Below, piece by piece: positions 23,801 to 34,500 of a stretch of DNA of 64,000 nt. Origin of the DNA: Irpex lacteus (taxonomy: Eukaryota; Basidiomycota; Agaricomycetes; Polyporales; Irpicaceae); the NCBI GenBank assembly GCA_001986395.2, contig MQVO02000030.1, positions 62,001 to 126,000 of the forward strand. Reading direction: 5' to 3'. Position numbers and translations under genes: made by a program. How positions within the stretch are numbered: position 1 is the stretch's first letter; every line of letters begins with the position of its first letter. The notes beneath the pieces are model-generated. The model saw only the letters and a list, made by a program, of their open reading frames with translations, made no database searches and was not told the DNA's origin.

Positions 23801-25399
23801 AGAGGATGTTGATGCGGATGGCAGAGATTGGGGGCTGGAAAGGGGAGGAGGGAGCGGAGGGAGTGGACATGGGTATGGAAGCAGATGCTTGGCTGGGATC
23901 CTGGAGGAGAGGGTAGGACACAATGACAAAGGCAGTGAGGACCGCAGAGTATAGACCAGTCTACAACAGAGATTGTTCATATAAATTCAGTATAAGAAAG
24001 GAAGGGAGAGAGTAGAACAAAGACATACAAAGGTAAGCAGGGAGTCAATATCTTCCTTGTATCCACCGATCTCTTGTTGATCGAAGTCCTTGAGGGCCTT
24101 CTCCACCGCAGCCCAACCGGTGAGCTGTCCAGGTGGGGCTTGCTGTCCAGAGGAGGCCTGCTGTGCAGCACTTGATGGCTGCTGGATCCCTTGGGGATCC
24201 TTCGGAGGTGGACCAGGTAGAGGATGGTGTTGACTATCAGCAGGCTGGTTATCCGGAGCCCTGCCTCTGCTGCTTGTGGCTTTGTCGGGAACTGGATTGG
24301 CAGTGGCAGCGGTAGCGGAACCAGCTCTTGCATCTTCAGAAACGGAGGGACGGGGTTGTGGGTTCTGAGCACAAGCACAAGAACAAGCTGTGCACTTGTT
24401 GTCATTAGGGGGTACATGCATGTGTGGACTATGCGAGCTGCCGAGATGCGAGAGAAGATCTCCCGCATCCTTAAGCAATTTCGCAACTTCTTGAAGTTGG
24501 TTAGTAGCAGCACACCCGGCCAAGTCACGAGGTGTGGGGAAGTCCCCTAAGGCATGCCCAGAGGTCGCGCATTCATTACGAGAGGCCGTATTAGACTGAT
24601 GTGGCGCCAGCGATGCTGGATCATCCAGCGCGGAAGGAAAATGGACACCAATAGCACTAGGGCCATCTGAACTCGCATCGACCGTGGCGGGGACAACACT
24701 ATTGTCAACCGCGGCGGAACCTCGAGTGGGCGTAGAGCTGCGTGCACTCGACACACCAAGAGGTGTGAGAGTGACGTGGACGCCACCGGCGTTGCTCGAG
24801 CTAGCCTCGCCCGCGGCGGTAGCGGTGACTTGCTTGCTTGCACCTGATTCCTGAGGTTGGCCAGAGATGTGTGCACCCGACACACCGCGAAGCGAGGTAG
24901 TACCGTGAACGTCGACAGCACCACTGTCGCTCGAGCCCGTCTTGACGAGAGCTTGGCCAGTGGGGTCGTTGACTTGAGGATGTCCGGAGCGATGGTCGCT
25001 CGACAGACCGTGGGAGGAAGGAGCGTTGGCGCCGCTCGAGTTCATCACGACCGCGAGTGACGCAGTAGCGCCGCCGACGAGAGATGGACGAGGAGAAGGG
25101 ATGGGACTACTGGCACTTGACAGACGAGGGTGCGCAGGAAAGAGGTCGACGGCACCTATGCCGCTCGAGCTCATCTCGACCGCTGCTGGGACAGTGGTGT
25201 CGTCCCCTCCAGTCGAAACCTGAGGAGGCCCGGAACTAGCAGTGCTCAACGAAGCGTCGACGTCGTCGCTCCGCTCTTGAGGCGGAGCGTCTTGCAACGT
25301 GCGCGTGGGAGCGACCGCAGTATTCGCAACTGGGGCTTCGAGAGTACCGCCGGGGTCAACGGTGGAGCGAGCGTCGTTTGCGTCCGAGATCCAAGCCAT
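20838..25399 (-). CDS. DUF6535 membrane protein, array copy A
   Basis: Eight exons on the minus strand: 24029-25399, 22520-23960, 21776-22455, 21579-21709, 21436-21523, 21218-21376, 20997-21160 and 20838-20946, giving 1380 residues. Start MAWISDANDARS is chosen because B and C begin equivalently. Residues 1-330 are Ser/Thr/Ala/Pro-rich and repetitive; a Cys cluster CTACSCACAQ follows at 336-345. The DUF6535 core runs from about 428 (GWAAVEKALKDFDQQE) to about 620. It has four predicted membrane segments near 453-475, 507-528, 568-588 and 599-617; intron 1 splits the first. Typical family text is LYSAVLTAFVIVSY and ILVKQWLRVYM. Then come a DALQADDHL soluble region and a WSSNEAAQWKRTFIWL module. 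The C-terminal 200 residues are low-complexity and acidic, ending EAEARPAE. Exons 4-6 (131, 88, 159 nt) match copy B exactly. Function unknown; the family is expanded in Agaricomycetes. Confidence 0.88.
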
Positions 25400-25418
25400 G
25401 GTATGAGTTTGGTGATAT

Positions 25419-25897
25419 TTAGTGTTGAGAAAAGCGATGCTGTTTCGTTGGAGGACGAAGTTCAATGCGAGAGTCGTCCGAGGTGGTGGTTGCAGAGAGA
25501 GAGAAGGAGAGACGTGCACGACGTGAGGAGCGTACGCCTCGTGGTAGCTGCGTGCTGAACGCGGGATATGGGCGTTCGAGTGCGTCGGTGATTCCCATTT
25601 CCAGGTCGTGGCGGTACGCGCTCGTGGCCACGTTCTTGGCGCAGCTTGACGAGCGACATAGTCGAGCGGAGCTGAGAAGCTGAAGAGTCTCTGTGAGTAG
25701 TGGTATAAGTGAGATAAGCGACGTACGCACCTAGGCTGCGACGCCGTAACGCGTTGATGTCATATTCCAGGGCACTCTCCCGGCCAGTTGGTATGGAGTG
25801 AGATAAATTCCAGCTCGCCATGGAATAAGACGAGACCTGTCGACAACGTAGGGTATGAATGAGGCGGATACAGGGATGGACTACTGTACGTACCCAT
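25419..25897 (-). other. Conserved leader region between locus Y and DUF6535-A
   Basis: A 106-nt exon-like block (25731-25836) between AG and GTGCGT encodes MASWNLSHS..., and an equal 106-nt block occurs at 56714-56819 in unit C. A further block follows an acceptor at 25690 and reads RPYPAFSTQLPRGVRSSRR in both units. These may be 5' untranslated or alternative first exons of the DUF6535 genes. In unit C the frame is even open straight into the DUF6535 exon. Confidence 0.35.
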
Positions 25898-26713
25898 TCA
25901 ACGCAGAGGGCCTCCAAATGCGAGTAGACGAGACAGGTAATAGAAACAAAATTCTTGCGAGAAATGCGTAGGGTTAGCGTTCGTGCGGCTTACTGAGAAC
26001 GGTGCGCCGATAACAGTACCGTGTGGATCTGTAAAACGAGATCCTATATGTCAGCGATGGAACGAGGGTCTATGACAGACAACACGCACCGTTGATATAT
26101 CATGCCGTACACTCGTAGATTGTCTTTGAAGTATCAATGAGACAGATTCATACCGTCAATCTACTTCTCGTTTAGCAGCTCTCGTACAAATGGATTGCGT
26201 TGATGATGCCAAAGCGAACCTTGCTCGTGATTGTAGAGCAGGATTTGAGCTTCCCACATGAGGTCATCTTCAAAAGGGTCATCTCATGAAACGGAGACTA
26301 TGCCGACGACAAGCATGACACCGTGAGGCTCCTGGCGACGATTGAGCAGTGCGAGAGAGAGAGAAGGGTCAAAGCGGATAGAACGGGTCATCGAATAGCG
26401 CAGACGTGATTGACATTTGGATTCCTGAGGAGACTGACGACGCTATAAGTGCTGTATCGATTGTGACGGTAGGCGAATACGCACCTTTAGAAACCTATTC
26501 CGTCCACTGATTACCGTGTAACCAGACCTTCTCTGGCCTCACCTCATCTTCTCCGATACTACGTTGCGGTATGAACAGATTTGTTACCCAGGTTGCATAC
26601 AAGTTGGGCTTTGACCGCCGTTGATTGCATAGCGTACTTCGAGTTCGCACGATCGAGTAGTATCTCATTGCTATAGTCTCAAATGTCACTTGACTGAGTT
26701 TAACGTTGTACAA
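25898..26713 (-). CDS. Spacer locus Y, unit A (conserved spliced gene of unknown function)
   Basis: Minus-strand pieces conserved with unit C. Exon a, 26515 to about 26713, encodes RRSKPNLYATWVTNLFIPQR, then SIGEDEVRPEKVWLH. Exon b, 26090-26282, begins DDPFEDDLMWEAQILLY. A 35-nt exon c is at 25994-26028. Exon d starts at 25953 and reads FYYLSRLLAFGGPLR and stop at 25898. Exon c has the same length and phase in unit C, and both copies end AFGG[PS]LR-stop. In unit A exon b carries in-frame stops (after LLNEK), so this copy may be dead. The 5' end is not defined. The locus lies directly upstream of DUF6535-A on the same strand. I recognise no family. Confidence 0.4.
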
Positions 26714-26925
26714 ACAGCTCTAATTTCGTCGAACGAAGAGAGGTCAGTTCAAAGCAGTCGAAGAGCGACGATCGTTTACGCACCTATACTGCAAGGCCTC
26801 TCTCGACGACAGGCCTCTTACAACAAATACCTCACTCTGGTAGTCGTCATCATGTTGTAGTGTCCCGTATGTAGCATTCGCGTGTAAGTCGCGCTTGAAC
26901 TGGTGACATCGAGGGCCGAGGTATC

Positions 26926-28252
26926 ATGAAGGTTCACAGCAAGATGGGTCGTGGCGTCTGCACCGAGTCGTCGAACGATGCTCGGGCCGCTCATCCTTGC
27001 AGCTCAACGCACGACCTCCATGTCTCCGCTCGTTCTCACTCTGTACAACTCGGTAAGTGCCTTGTCATGCATATTTAAGCACCTCTGGACTTACTAGAGT
27101 GAATAGATCAGCCCTACGCGACAAGACTTGGCCATCAATGAGTCAAGCTCCACGCTGGCCGAGCACGAGCTCAGGGCTCTCTGACCCCAGTGCACCTGCA
27201 ACGACGCCGACAACCAGTCACACGTATGATGCAGCCGTCCCAAGCTCTATACTGGAGGGAGTAGCGGACAGGACCATGTGGGAGAGCAAGTCGTAGAGAA
27301 GCTTTGATCGGGTGAGTCGCTGACTATATCACTGAAACCTCTCATAGACCTCTTGTACCGTTCCCTCGCCCACTTGGACTTCCCACAACGCGTTTGTAAC
27401 CCCCGTCCTCTGTATCAAGGCGAACTCCCTGTTTACTCGCGCGAACGCGGTCTCCCTATCCACTTGCGACCCATCTCACAACTCGCCCCATCAACTCCAT
27501 ACCTACCCACCTTGTGTGACATCTTCCACGGTCCTGGTGTCCAGCCGTCCCAAGACTCCACTCGCTCTATTTGCTGTCTCTGACGGCCTTCAAGCTCTTG
27601 ATATGCATCTCATCTACACTAGGAGTAGCCTAGACGACGTGCTCGTGGACCTCCACACCAGTCTTCGCAATGTCAGTTCACCCCTGCTCCAGCCCAAGTA
27701 TCCTCGGACAGGTACGGCGGGTTCGAGGACTCCCGTAGGCCGTCTCCGATGCCGCGAGCAAGTTGCGGTCGTAGGCACGAGGAACGCCGCCGCCCTCTCT
27801 CGCGATTCTGGTCTCGTTATGGGTTAAACAAGTAGACTGGCTACGAGTCGACGCGAACGCAATCACGCATATAGTCTCAACTCTATCCGAAGACATGACT
27901 GGTCGTCTTACTGGGTACGTTTCGTATCGCTTCGTATTTCTGACGACTCTGGCTGAAATTATAGAACAGTCAGTTTATGTGCTCAGGCTTCTCGAGCGTG
28001 GAATCAAGCCGAATGGAAGCAAATACTCGTGTTTTCACCGTTTTACCTCTTCAACGACACTATGTGCTAGCAAGCGTTGTCCCCTCGTCAATTAACGGTA
28101 CACGTAGCGGTTCGAGTCTCGATCGACGTCACGCTCTATTCTTATAGATTGTGCGGGGAGCCACTCGTAGATTCACTGGCTACTACCTGCGTCTGTGCGC
28201 ATACGATCGTGGTCTTCTCCACTACAAGCGACTACGATGCTTCTCTAAGACG
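26926..28252 (+). pseudogene. Spacer locus Z, unit A (eroded plus-strand gene)
   Basis: A conserved start MKVHSKMGRGVCTESS at 26926 runs to a donor at 27052 and is also seen at 46134 (unit B) and 57945 (unit C). A second block after the acceptor reads DQPYATRLGHQ and then a stop; unit B reads DEPYATRLGRQCVMFLAPR. A third block around 27.35-27.83 kb aligns with 46.56-47.03 and 58.37-58.85. A later exon ending at 28252 encodes GATRRFTGYYLRLCAYDR. Each unit has stops at different places, so the original protein frame is inferable but no copy looks intact. No family recognised. Confidence 0.4.
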
Positions 28253-28959
28253 GTGAGTTCTCGTACATCTCGTCTGCTCGCACTCCCCTCTGATGATCTC
28301 CGTTCGCTCGTACAGAGAGGTAATATCTCGATGCGCATATGCCGTGTCGTAATCCACATTCTTGCAGCCAGCCAAGGACCCCAGCCGTCGTCACAAGCAA
28401 TCAGCTCACCACAACAAGACGGCAAGCTGGTTATAGGCGACCCAGCACTTGTTTCCTGATATCGTTTGCTCGTAACGCTGTGTATATGCCCCACGGGACG
28501 TGCACCCAACACACATATTGTCAAACTCTACGCTCTCTAGGTTATAATCTCATCGTACACCCAACCGTCTGTCACCGTGTATCATATGGCGCTCGTCATC
28601 GCAACTGTTGCCAGTTGCGGACCATACTTTCTCTGGTAACCGTCGACATTCACGTTCACGTCATACTGGCGTACTCGGCACACCGGAAACAACAAGCACT
28701 ACGCTCAAGGACGAGCCTCGACACAGCTGGTTTGATGAAGCGGCCAATCTGTGGGCTAGCTGATGATACTGCGTACGTGAACGAGCATGCGAGCATGGGA
28801 GGACGTGAGACCCTTCCGCGTGGTTCTATAGAGGATCCTCGATACTGAAACAGCGCAGAACGTAACGGCGGACATTGGTATTTATCGCATCGAGTGTAGA
28901 AAGTGTATATTACACGAAAAATAATATAATGCTATTAAACATGATTACCACGAAGGAGC

Positions 28960-30135
28960 ACCGGCGTCGTACGCGAACGAGTGAAGTCGGTCGATGTCGA
29001 GATTCCCGCCTTCGAGCTCCATCGCTTACGGGATGTAGGCTTTGACGACGATTGCACCTAGTATTACTCAAAAGTACGATTCAGCTTGAAAGTGTTCTAC
29101 AGACCATTCACAATCTTTGCGCATAACATCGAAAGGGAAGGGGTTGCACGTTGGTGATTGACGGAGCTGGAGTGCGGCATGGTAAGGCTGACAGGCGTAG
29201 CGATGGACGGCGGAGAGCTCTTTACAGGGGGGAGAGCGTAAACAGCCATTTCTTGAACAGAGTGTGGTGTACTTACCGAAAATCCAATGTCCCACTCAAA
29301 ACGACACCTGATCTCCTTCATCGCAGCGAGTCCGTTTGCTTGGAAAGGCCTGGAGTATCTGGTACCGGGAGACGTGGGTATGGACGGTCTAATTGCGTTG
29401 TCAGAACGTAAGGATGAACACCGAGCACTGATACGGACAGATGACTCACTGGTTCGACCAGTTCAACGTCCAAACTGACAGCCACCCGTCGATATGCATC
29501 GACGACGAGCAAACGATTCCTCGGCTTCATTCTGCTCTGTAAGGTCTTCTCCACGACCGTAACGACCGTGCCCAGGGATCATCTAGCTGTTGAAAGAAAC
29601 GTGCCTGCTCGTATTCGCGTTCTTTTCCGACTGTCGACGATAGACATTCCGCGAGGAGGTCTCTCCTGTGATCGTCGAGGGAAGAAGCGGTTGAGCAGAA
29701 CCGTTGGCGAGCAGAGGGGCAGTGAGATTGATTAGGGTGTCGAGAGTGTGAGGAGCGGAGGTGGAAGGGCATTTGCGACGCTTCTTCAGGTGGGCGTACT
29801 ATGAAGGGCGGCATTACCTATAATGTATGGTGTGTGAAGCGATCCGTAGAAGAGCACTTTGTTCACATACCAATCAATGCGCTCCACGTCAATCCCAAAC
29901 GCTACCTTCTTTACGATGAGATGCTGTCCTGAGTCATGATCAAAACGACCATAACGCCGTTCGATACTATGGGAGAGTGAGTTCGTGAGGGAGCAAGCAA
30001 CGTCGCGATTACTCACCAGGGCGTGACAACCACAATAAATCCTCCAATCTCTTCACCATTTGTTCGTTCTCCGTGGTGCTTGACAATCTGCCACGGCAGG
30101 AATGTTACGCGACAGTGGGCTTCGTATGAGCCTAC
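28960..30135 (-). pseudogene. Spacer locus P, unit A (conserved, probably decayed)
   Basis: Minus-strand exons include 30017-30135, encoding VGSYEAHCRVTFLPWQIVKH. Exon 29818-29966 encodes RRYGRFDHDSGQHLIVKKV and WYVNKVLFYGSLHTPYIIG. Next is a block ETSSRNVYRRQSEKNA after an acceptor near 29.69 kb, then VVTVVEKTLQSRMKPRN and a last exon ELSAVHRYACQPYH near 29.2 kb. Equivalent blocks occur in unit B (FGVDVESID, VSKVLFYGLLHTPYIIG) and unit C (VVTVVEKILQSDMKSTN). An in-frame TGA sits in the penultimate exon of unit A. The family is not recognisable by eye. Confidence 0.42.
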
Positions 30136-31059
30136 CTGTGCATACACACCGCACAATGAGGCTATGTGAGCTCGATTATCCGCTATCCAGGGGAAAAGGC
30201 GAGTAACGTGCAGAAAAGCAGTGCGTAGTTCTTGCCGGGTACTATGAGCTAGCCTTCGAACGTATCATAGAGGTAGTAAGTGGTCAGTTAATAGTCGAAG
30301 CATTAGTAGCTGCGCGTGAAATCACCTTTCTTATAGACACTACATCATTTTGTAGGAGTACTACAAGCTAGCTTCAGAGGTGGGTGAAGAAGGAGGTCAT
30401 GACCGTCGTGGTTGTCGAGGAAGGCAGGGAGATGAGCGGAGTTCGGACCGGGATGCTGAGCCTGAACAATGTCGAGCCTTATTGGGAAGTCACGTGTATC
30501 ACGTGCATCAGCTCGGCATCACGGCTTGAGGGCTCTGAGATAGCGATCGTAGTGGCTGGCAGGGCGGTTCAGCTGTACGGTTCGCCATCGCGAAACGTGG
30601 TTGACGTCGAGCACGACATCGCACGGCAAGTCGGCAATGCTGCACGTGCATAAAGTGTTGTATTAATCTCTTAATACCAGTAACAAATCATAAAATCATC
30701 TTCAATCTCGTTGTACTGGCATTAGACTATCCTGTAGTAGATTAGTTCATTAGTAAATTTGACTTCAGCATCTTTGAGGAACGACGGCAAGCGAGTTCAG
30801 GCAGCCGCACACAGTTTTTAACCCCCATGGCCACCAGTCAGCCTCCCCAGAAGAAGGCAAAGACTGCCACCCGCACTTCTCGTCCTCCGGTGGGCTTCCG
30901 AGGCTTTGTACAGGTCGATAATGCCACTGCAAGCGGTGCTGCGTCCCACAAACTGCCTCGCGAGCTATCGAAGCTCTATCTTGAGCGCCTCCTACTCGAC
31001 GATGCTCAACGTAACGAAATAAAAACCTTATATGAAGACGCGAAGAACTTTGTTCAGAA

Positions 31060-31064
31060 GTTCG
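31060..31064. repeat. 5-bp target-site duplication, left (GTTCG)
   Basis: GTTCG directly precedes the left LTR and reappears at 36615-36619 directly after the right LTR. It is the expected 5-bp duplication of a Copia integrase. Confidence 0.9.
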
Positions 31065-31502
31065 TAAAGACGAGTCGCTCGGGACGTCGTCAATAGGCAG
31101 GGGCTGGATACGCTGTCGTAATCCCACCACGCACTGTAAAGACCTAAAGCACACGAGCGAACGAGTTAATTCCAGGTGCGAAAGGAAAGAGCACAATAAC
31201 ATAGCAGACTGTACCTAAAGCACACGAGCGAACGAGTTAATCTAGGTACAGGATGTGTGAGCATACAGGCATACTGCAAGGGCAATGAAAGATACTCACT
31301 CCAGGTGCGAAAGGAAAGAGCACAAGGAGTGTCAGGAGCGGGGGGCGAAGTATATATACTACAGAGCCGGAACGACCCGAAAAGGGAATCCTCTGATGGA
31401 GGCAGTGTCCGCGCGACGAATGAGAAGTGCGTAGCCATACGAAACAAAAGAAAAGGCGCCTGGAATGGGCGGAGTCCGTGAGCCGGGCCGTAAAGTTCAA
31501 TA
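31065..31502 (-). repeat. Copia 3' LTR
   Basis: 438 bp, matching 36177-36614 except for T at 31461 (C in the other copy). Two internal duplications occur: ACCTAAAGCACACGAGCG... at 31142-31170 and 31213-31241, and CCAGGTGCGAAAGG... at 31172-31196 and 31301-31325. Confidence 0.95.
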
Positions 31503-34500
31503 CTCCCCCTCGGAAGGGCGATACTGGACGAGTCCCAGAGAGAGGCGGTGTTTAGCGTGGACATCAGCAGGTAAAGGCTTGGTAAGGATGTCAGCTGGGT
31601 TATCGGTTCCGGGAATTCGAACCAAATCGACGAGGCCTTCGTCAACGCATTCATGAACAGCATGAGCGGTGACGCGAGTATGCTTCGAGCGATGCTTCAC
31701 GTTGGGTGACTTAGAAGCGTCAACTGCACTCTTGTTGTCGCAGTGGAGGAGAACTGGATGATGGAGAGGTTGTTCGATTTGATCAGCCAGGACGTCGAGC
31801 CACTTGAGTTGTTGACAAGCTTCATGAGCCGCGTAGTACTCTGAGTCAAAGGTAGACTTTGCCACAGAGCGTTGCTTGCGAGCGGACCAACAGACAGCGC
31901 CATGACCAAGGAAGAAAGTGTAGCCAGACATGGAGATGGAGTTGTCGATGTCGCTTGCAAAGTCGGCGTCGGTGAAACCAACAAGATCGTCTCCATTTTC
32001 GTCATCGTGACCTAGACAAAGACGGAGATCGGAAGTACCGCGAAGGTAGCGAAGGACGTGTTTTGCAGCTTTGAGGTGTTGCTGCGTAGGATTGGATTGG
32101 TATTGGCACAGTCGAGCGACTGCAAAGGAGATGTCGGGTCGAGTACCGAGGGAAGCATACATGAGAGAGCCGAGTAAGCTGCGGTATTCGTGGATGAGAG
32201 TGGGATCGCATTTGGATGGATCCGCGTCGTTTTTCTCCAGCTTGATGCCCACTGGAAGAGGCGTAGATGCAGCATTGCAATCCTCGTGTTGGAAGCGAAC
32301 GAGGACTGAGTTGATGTAGACGGTCTGGTCGAGGTAGACGAGACGACTCCCCCTATCCCTAGTGACACGGATAGCGAGATAGTGCTTGAGTTCCCCCAAT
32401 TCTTTGAGTTCGAACCGCTTTTTGAGCGCGGCCTTGGTTTCTTCAATCAGGGCGAGGCTGTTGCCCATCATGGTGAGGTCGTCGACGTAAACAATGAGAA
32501 TTTCGAGGGCTCCCCCTCGTCGACGAAGGAATATGGATACATCGCCTGTGTCGTGACAGACGAAGCCGAGATCTTCGAGAGTTGCCTTGAGCGTGAGGAA
32601 CCATTGGCGTCCTGCTTGCTTGAGGCCGTAGATTACCTTCCGAAGGCGACAGACTTTGCCTTCAGCCACCACGAAACCTTCAGGTTGCTCCATGTAAACC
32701 TCCTCGTCCAAAGAACCGTTCAGATACGCTTGGTGAAAGTCGATCTGGTGGATTTCCCAATCTAGAATGGCAGCTAAAGCGACTAGGTATCGCCAGGATT
32801 CCAGACGGGCGACGGGAGCGAAGGTGTCTTCGTAATCGATCCCTTGAACTTGTTCAAATCCCTTGGCTACCAGCCGTGCCTTGTAACGTTCAACGTTGCC
32901 GTCCTTGTCGAGTTTGAGCTTGTAAACCCACTTGCTCTTGATAGCCTTGCAGCCGCGAGGCAAGTCGACAAGTTCCCAAGTTCCTGCGTCCTGTAAACCT
33001 TTGAATTCGGTCTCCATGGCTGCGTACCAGTCATCCCTATCCGTAGAACCCATAGCCTGCCTGTACGAGCGAGGCTCCCCCTGAGGCGTAACAGCAGCAG
33101 CAAAGGCGATTGCCTCGTCAGCGGTGACGGCTGATGCTTTGCTTCGGGGTTTGTACGGGACCTTGTTGCCTCTAGCCTGAGTCGAACGTTGGATGTCCTC
33201 CTCAGATGCAGCCTCAAACAGCCTGTTCAACCGATTCTGCTCGCGCGAAGGCTTTGGCCGCGATGAGCGACGCGTAGCGTTGGAGAGTTCGCGATGATCA
33301 GGGTTGGTGATGGGGCTGTAGTCGGTAGAGGAGCGGTTGAGGTTGGGTTCGAGTTTGGGCGAAGGTGGGACAACACGAGGGTCGCGTTTGGGTTTGGATG
33401 GAGAAGGAGGGAATTCAGACTTCGGTGTGAAGAACTGATCTGGTTCCTTACCCTTGCTTCGCGAAGTGCTAGGCTCAGGTTTGGGTGCAGGAGGTGTGGA
33501 AGGACGAGGGGGAACAGATGGGCGCGGTATCTGTGACGGACGCTCAGCTGCAGATGGAGCTGTGGGAGCGGTTGTCGTAGATGGTGCACCAGAAGGAGGC
33601 AATGGTTGAGTAGGAGGCACTTGAGGCGTGGTAGTAGCCGGCTCAGATGAGGGCGTATGAAGGGGAATGAAGTCAAAGGAGACTTGAGTGGATGGCGGAT
33701 TGGTTGTGTTCGAAGATGATGAGGAAGGTGGAACGAGGAAAGGAAAGACCAATTCGTCGAATATAACGTCGATACTCGAGACGATCTTATGGGTATGCCT
33801 GTTCCAGAGACGGTAACCTTTAGAACCCGCCTCATACCCAACAAAGACGAGAGACTGAGCATTAGGCTCGAGTTTTCGTCGATGATCCTTGTGGATTTGG
33901 CGATAGGCTAGGCAGCCGAAGACGCGGAAGTACGAAACATCCGGCTTCTCACCTGTGAGAACCTCGATAGACGTCCTCCAGTCCAGAGCCTTTTTAGGGG
34001 CGTGATTCCGGACGTGGACAGCTGTTTTCACAGCTTCCTCCCAAAACCCATACGACATACCGGCGGCGTGGAGAAGAGACTTAGCAGCTTCAACGATGGT
34101 GCGGTTGTAGCGCTCTGCCTTGCCGTTTTGTTGAGGAGTATCCGGATTCGTGCGCTGGTGAACGATACCAAGAGACTTGAGCTTCGCGATAAAGCTCTTC
34201 GACTGGTACTCCCCCCCTCTGTCAGAGCGGAGGACCTTGATGTCGCGGCCATACTGGTTCTTGACCATAGCACGGAACTCGTCGAACTTCGACTCCTGCT
34301 CAGACTTGTGGCGTAGGAAGTAGATCCATAGCGTGTCAGAGAAGTCGTCGATGAACGTGAGCCAGAACTTGTGGCCGCCAACAACGGAGTCGGCTTGCAT
34401 GGGACCGGCGAGATCGGTGTGTACGAGGTCGAATGGATGTTCAGCGCGTGATGTCGAGGAAGAGGGGAATGTCGTGCGATGCATTTTGCCCATAACGCAG

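Noticed and set aside
31166..31663. Frames spanning the Copia LTR and repeated at 36278-36559
   Set aside because: They are duplicated because the LTR is duplicated; no independent gene.
33227..33862. Leu/Pro-rich frame inside the Copia element
   Set aside because: It is the shadow of the Pro/Ser-rich linker of gag-pol in another frame.
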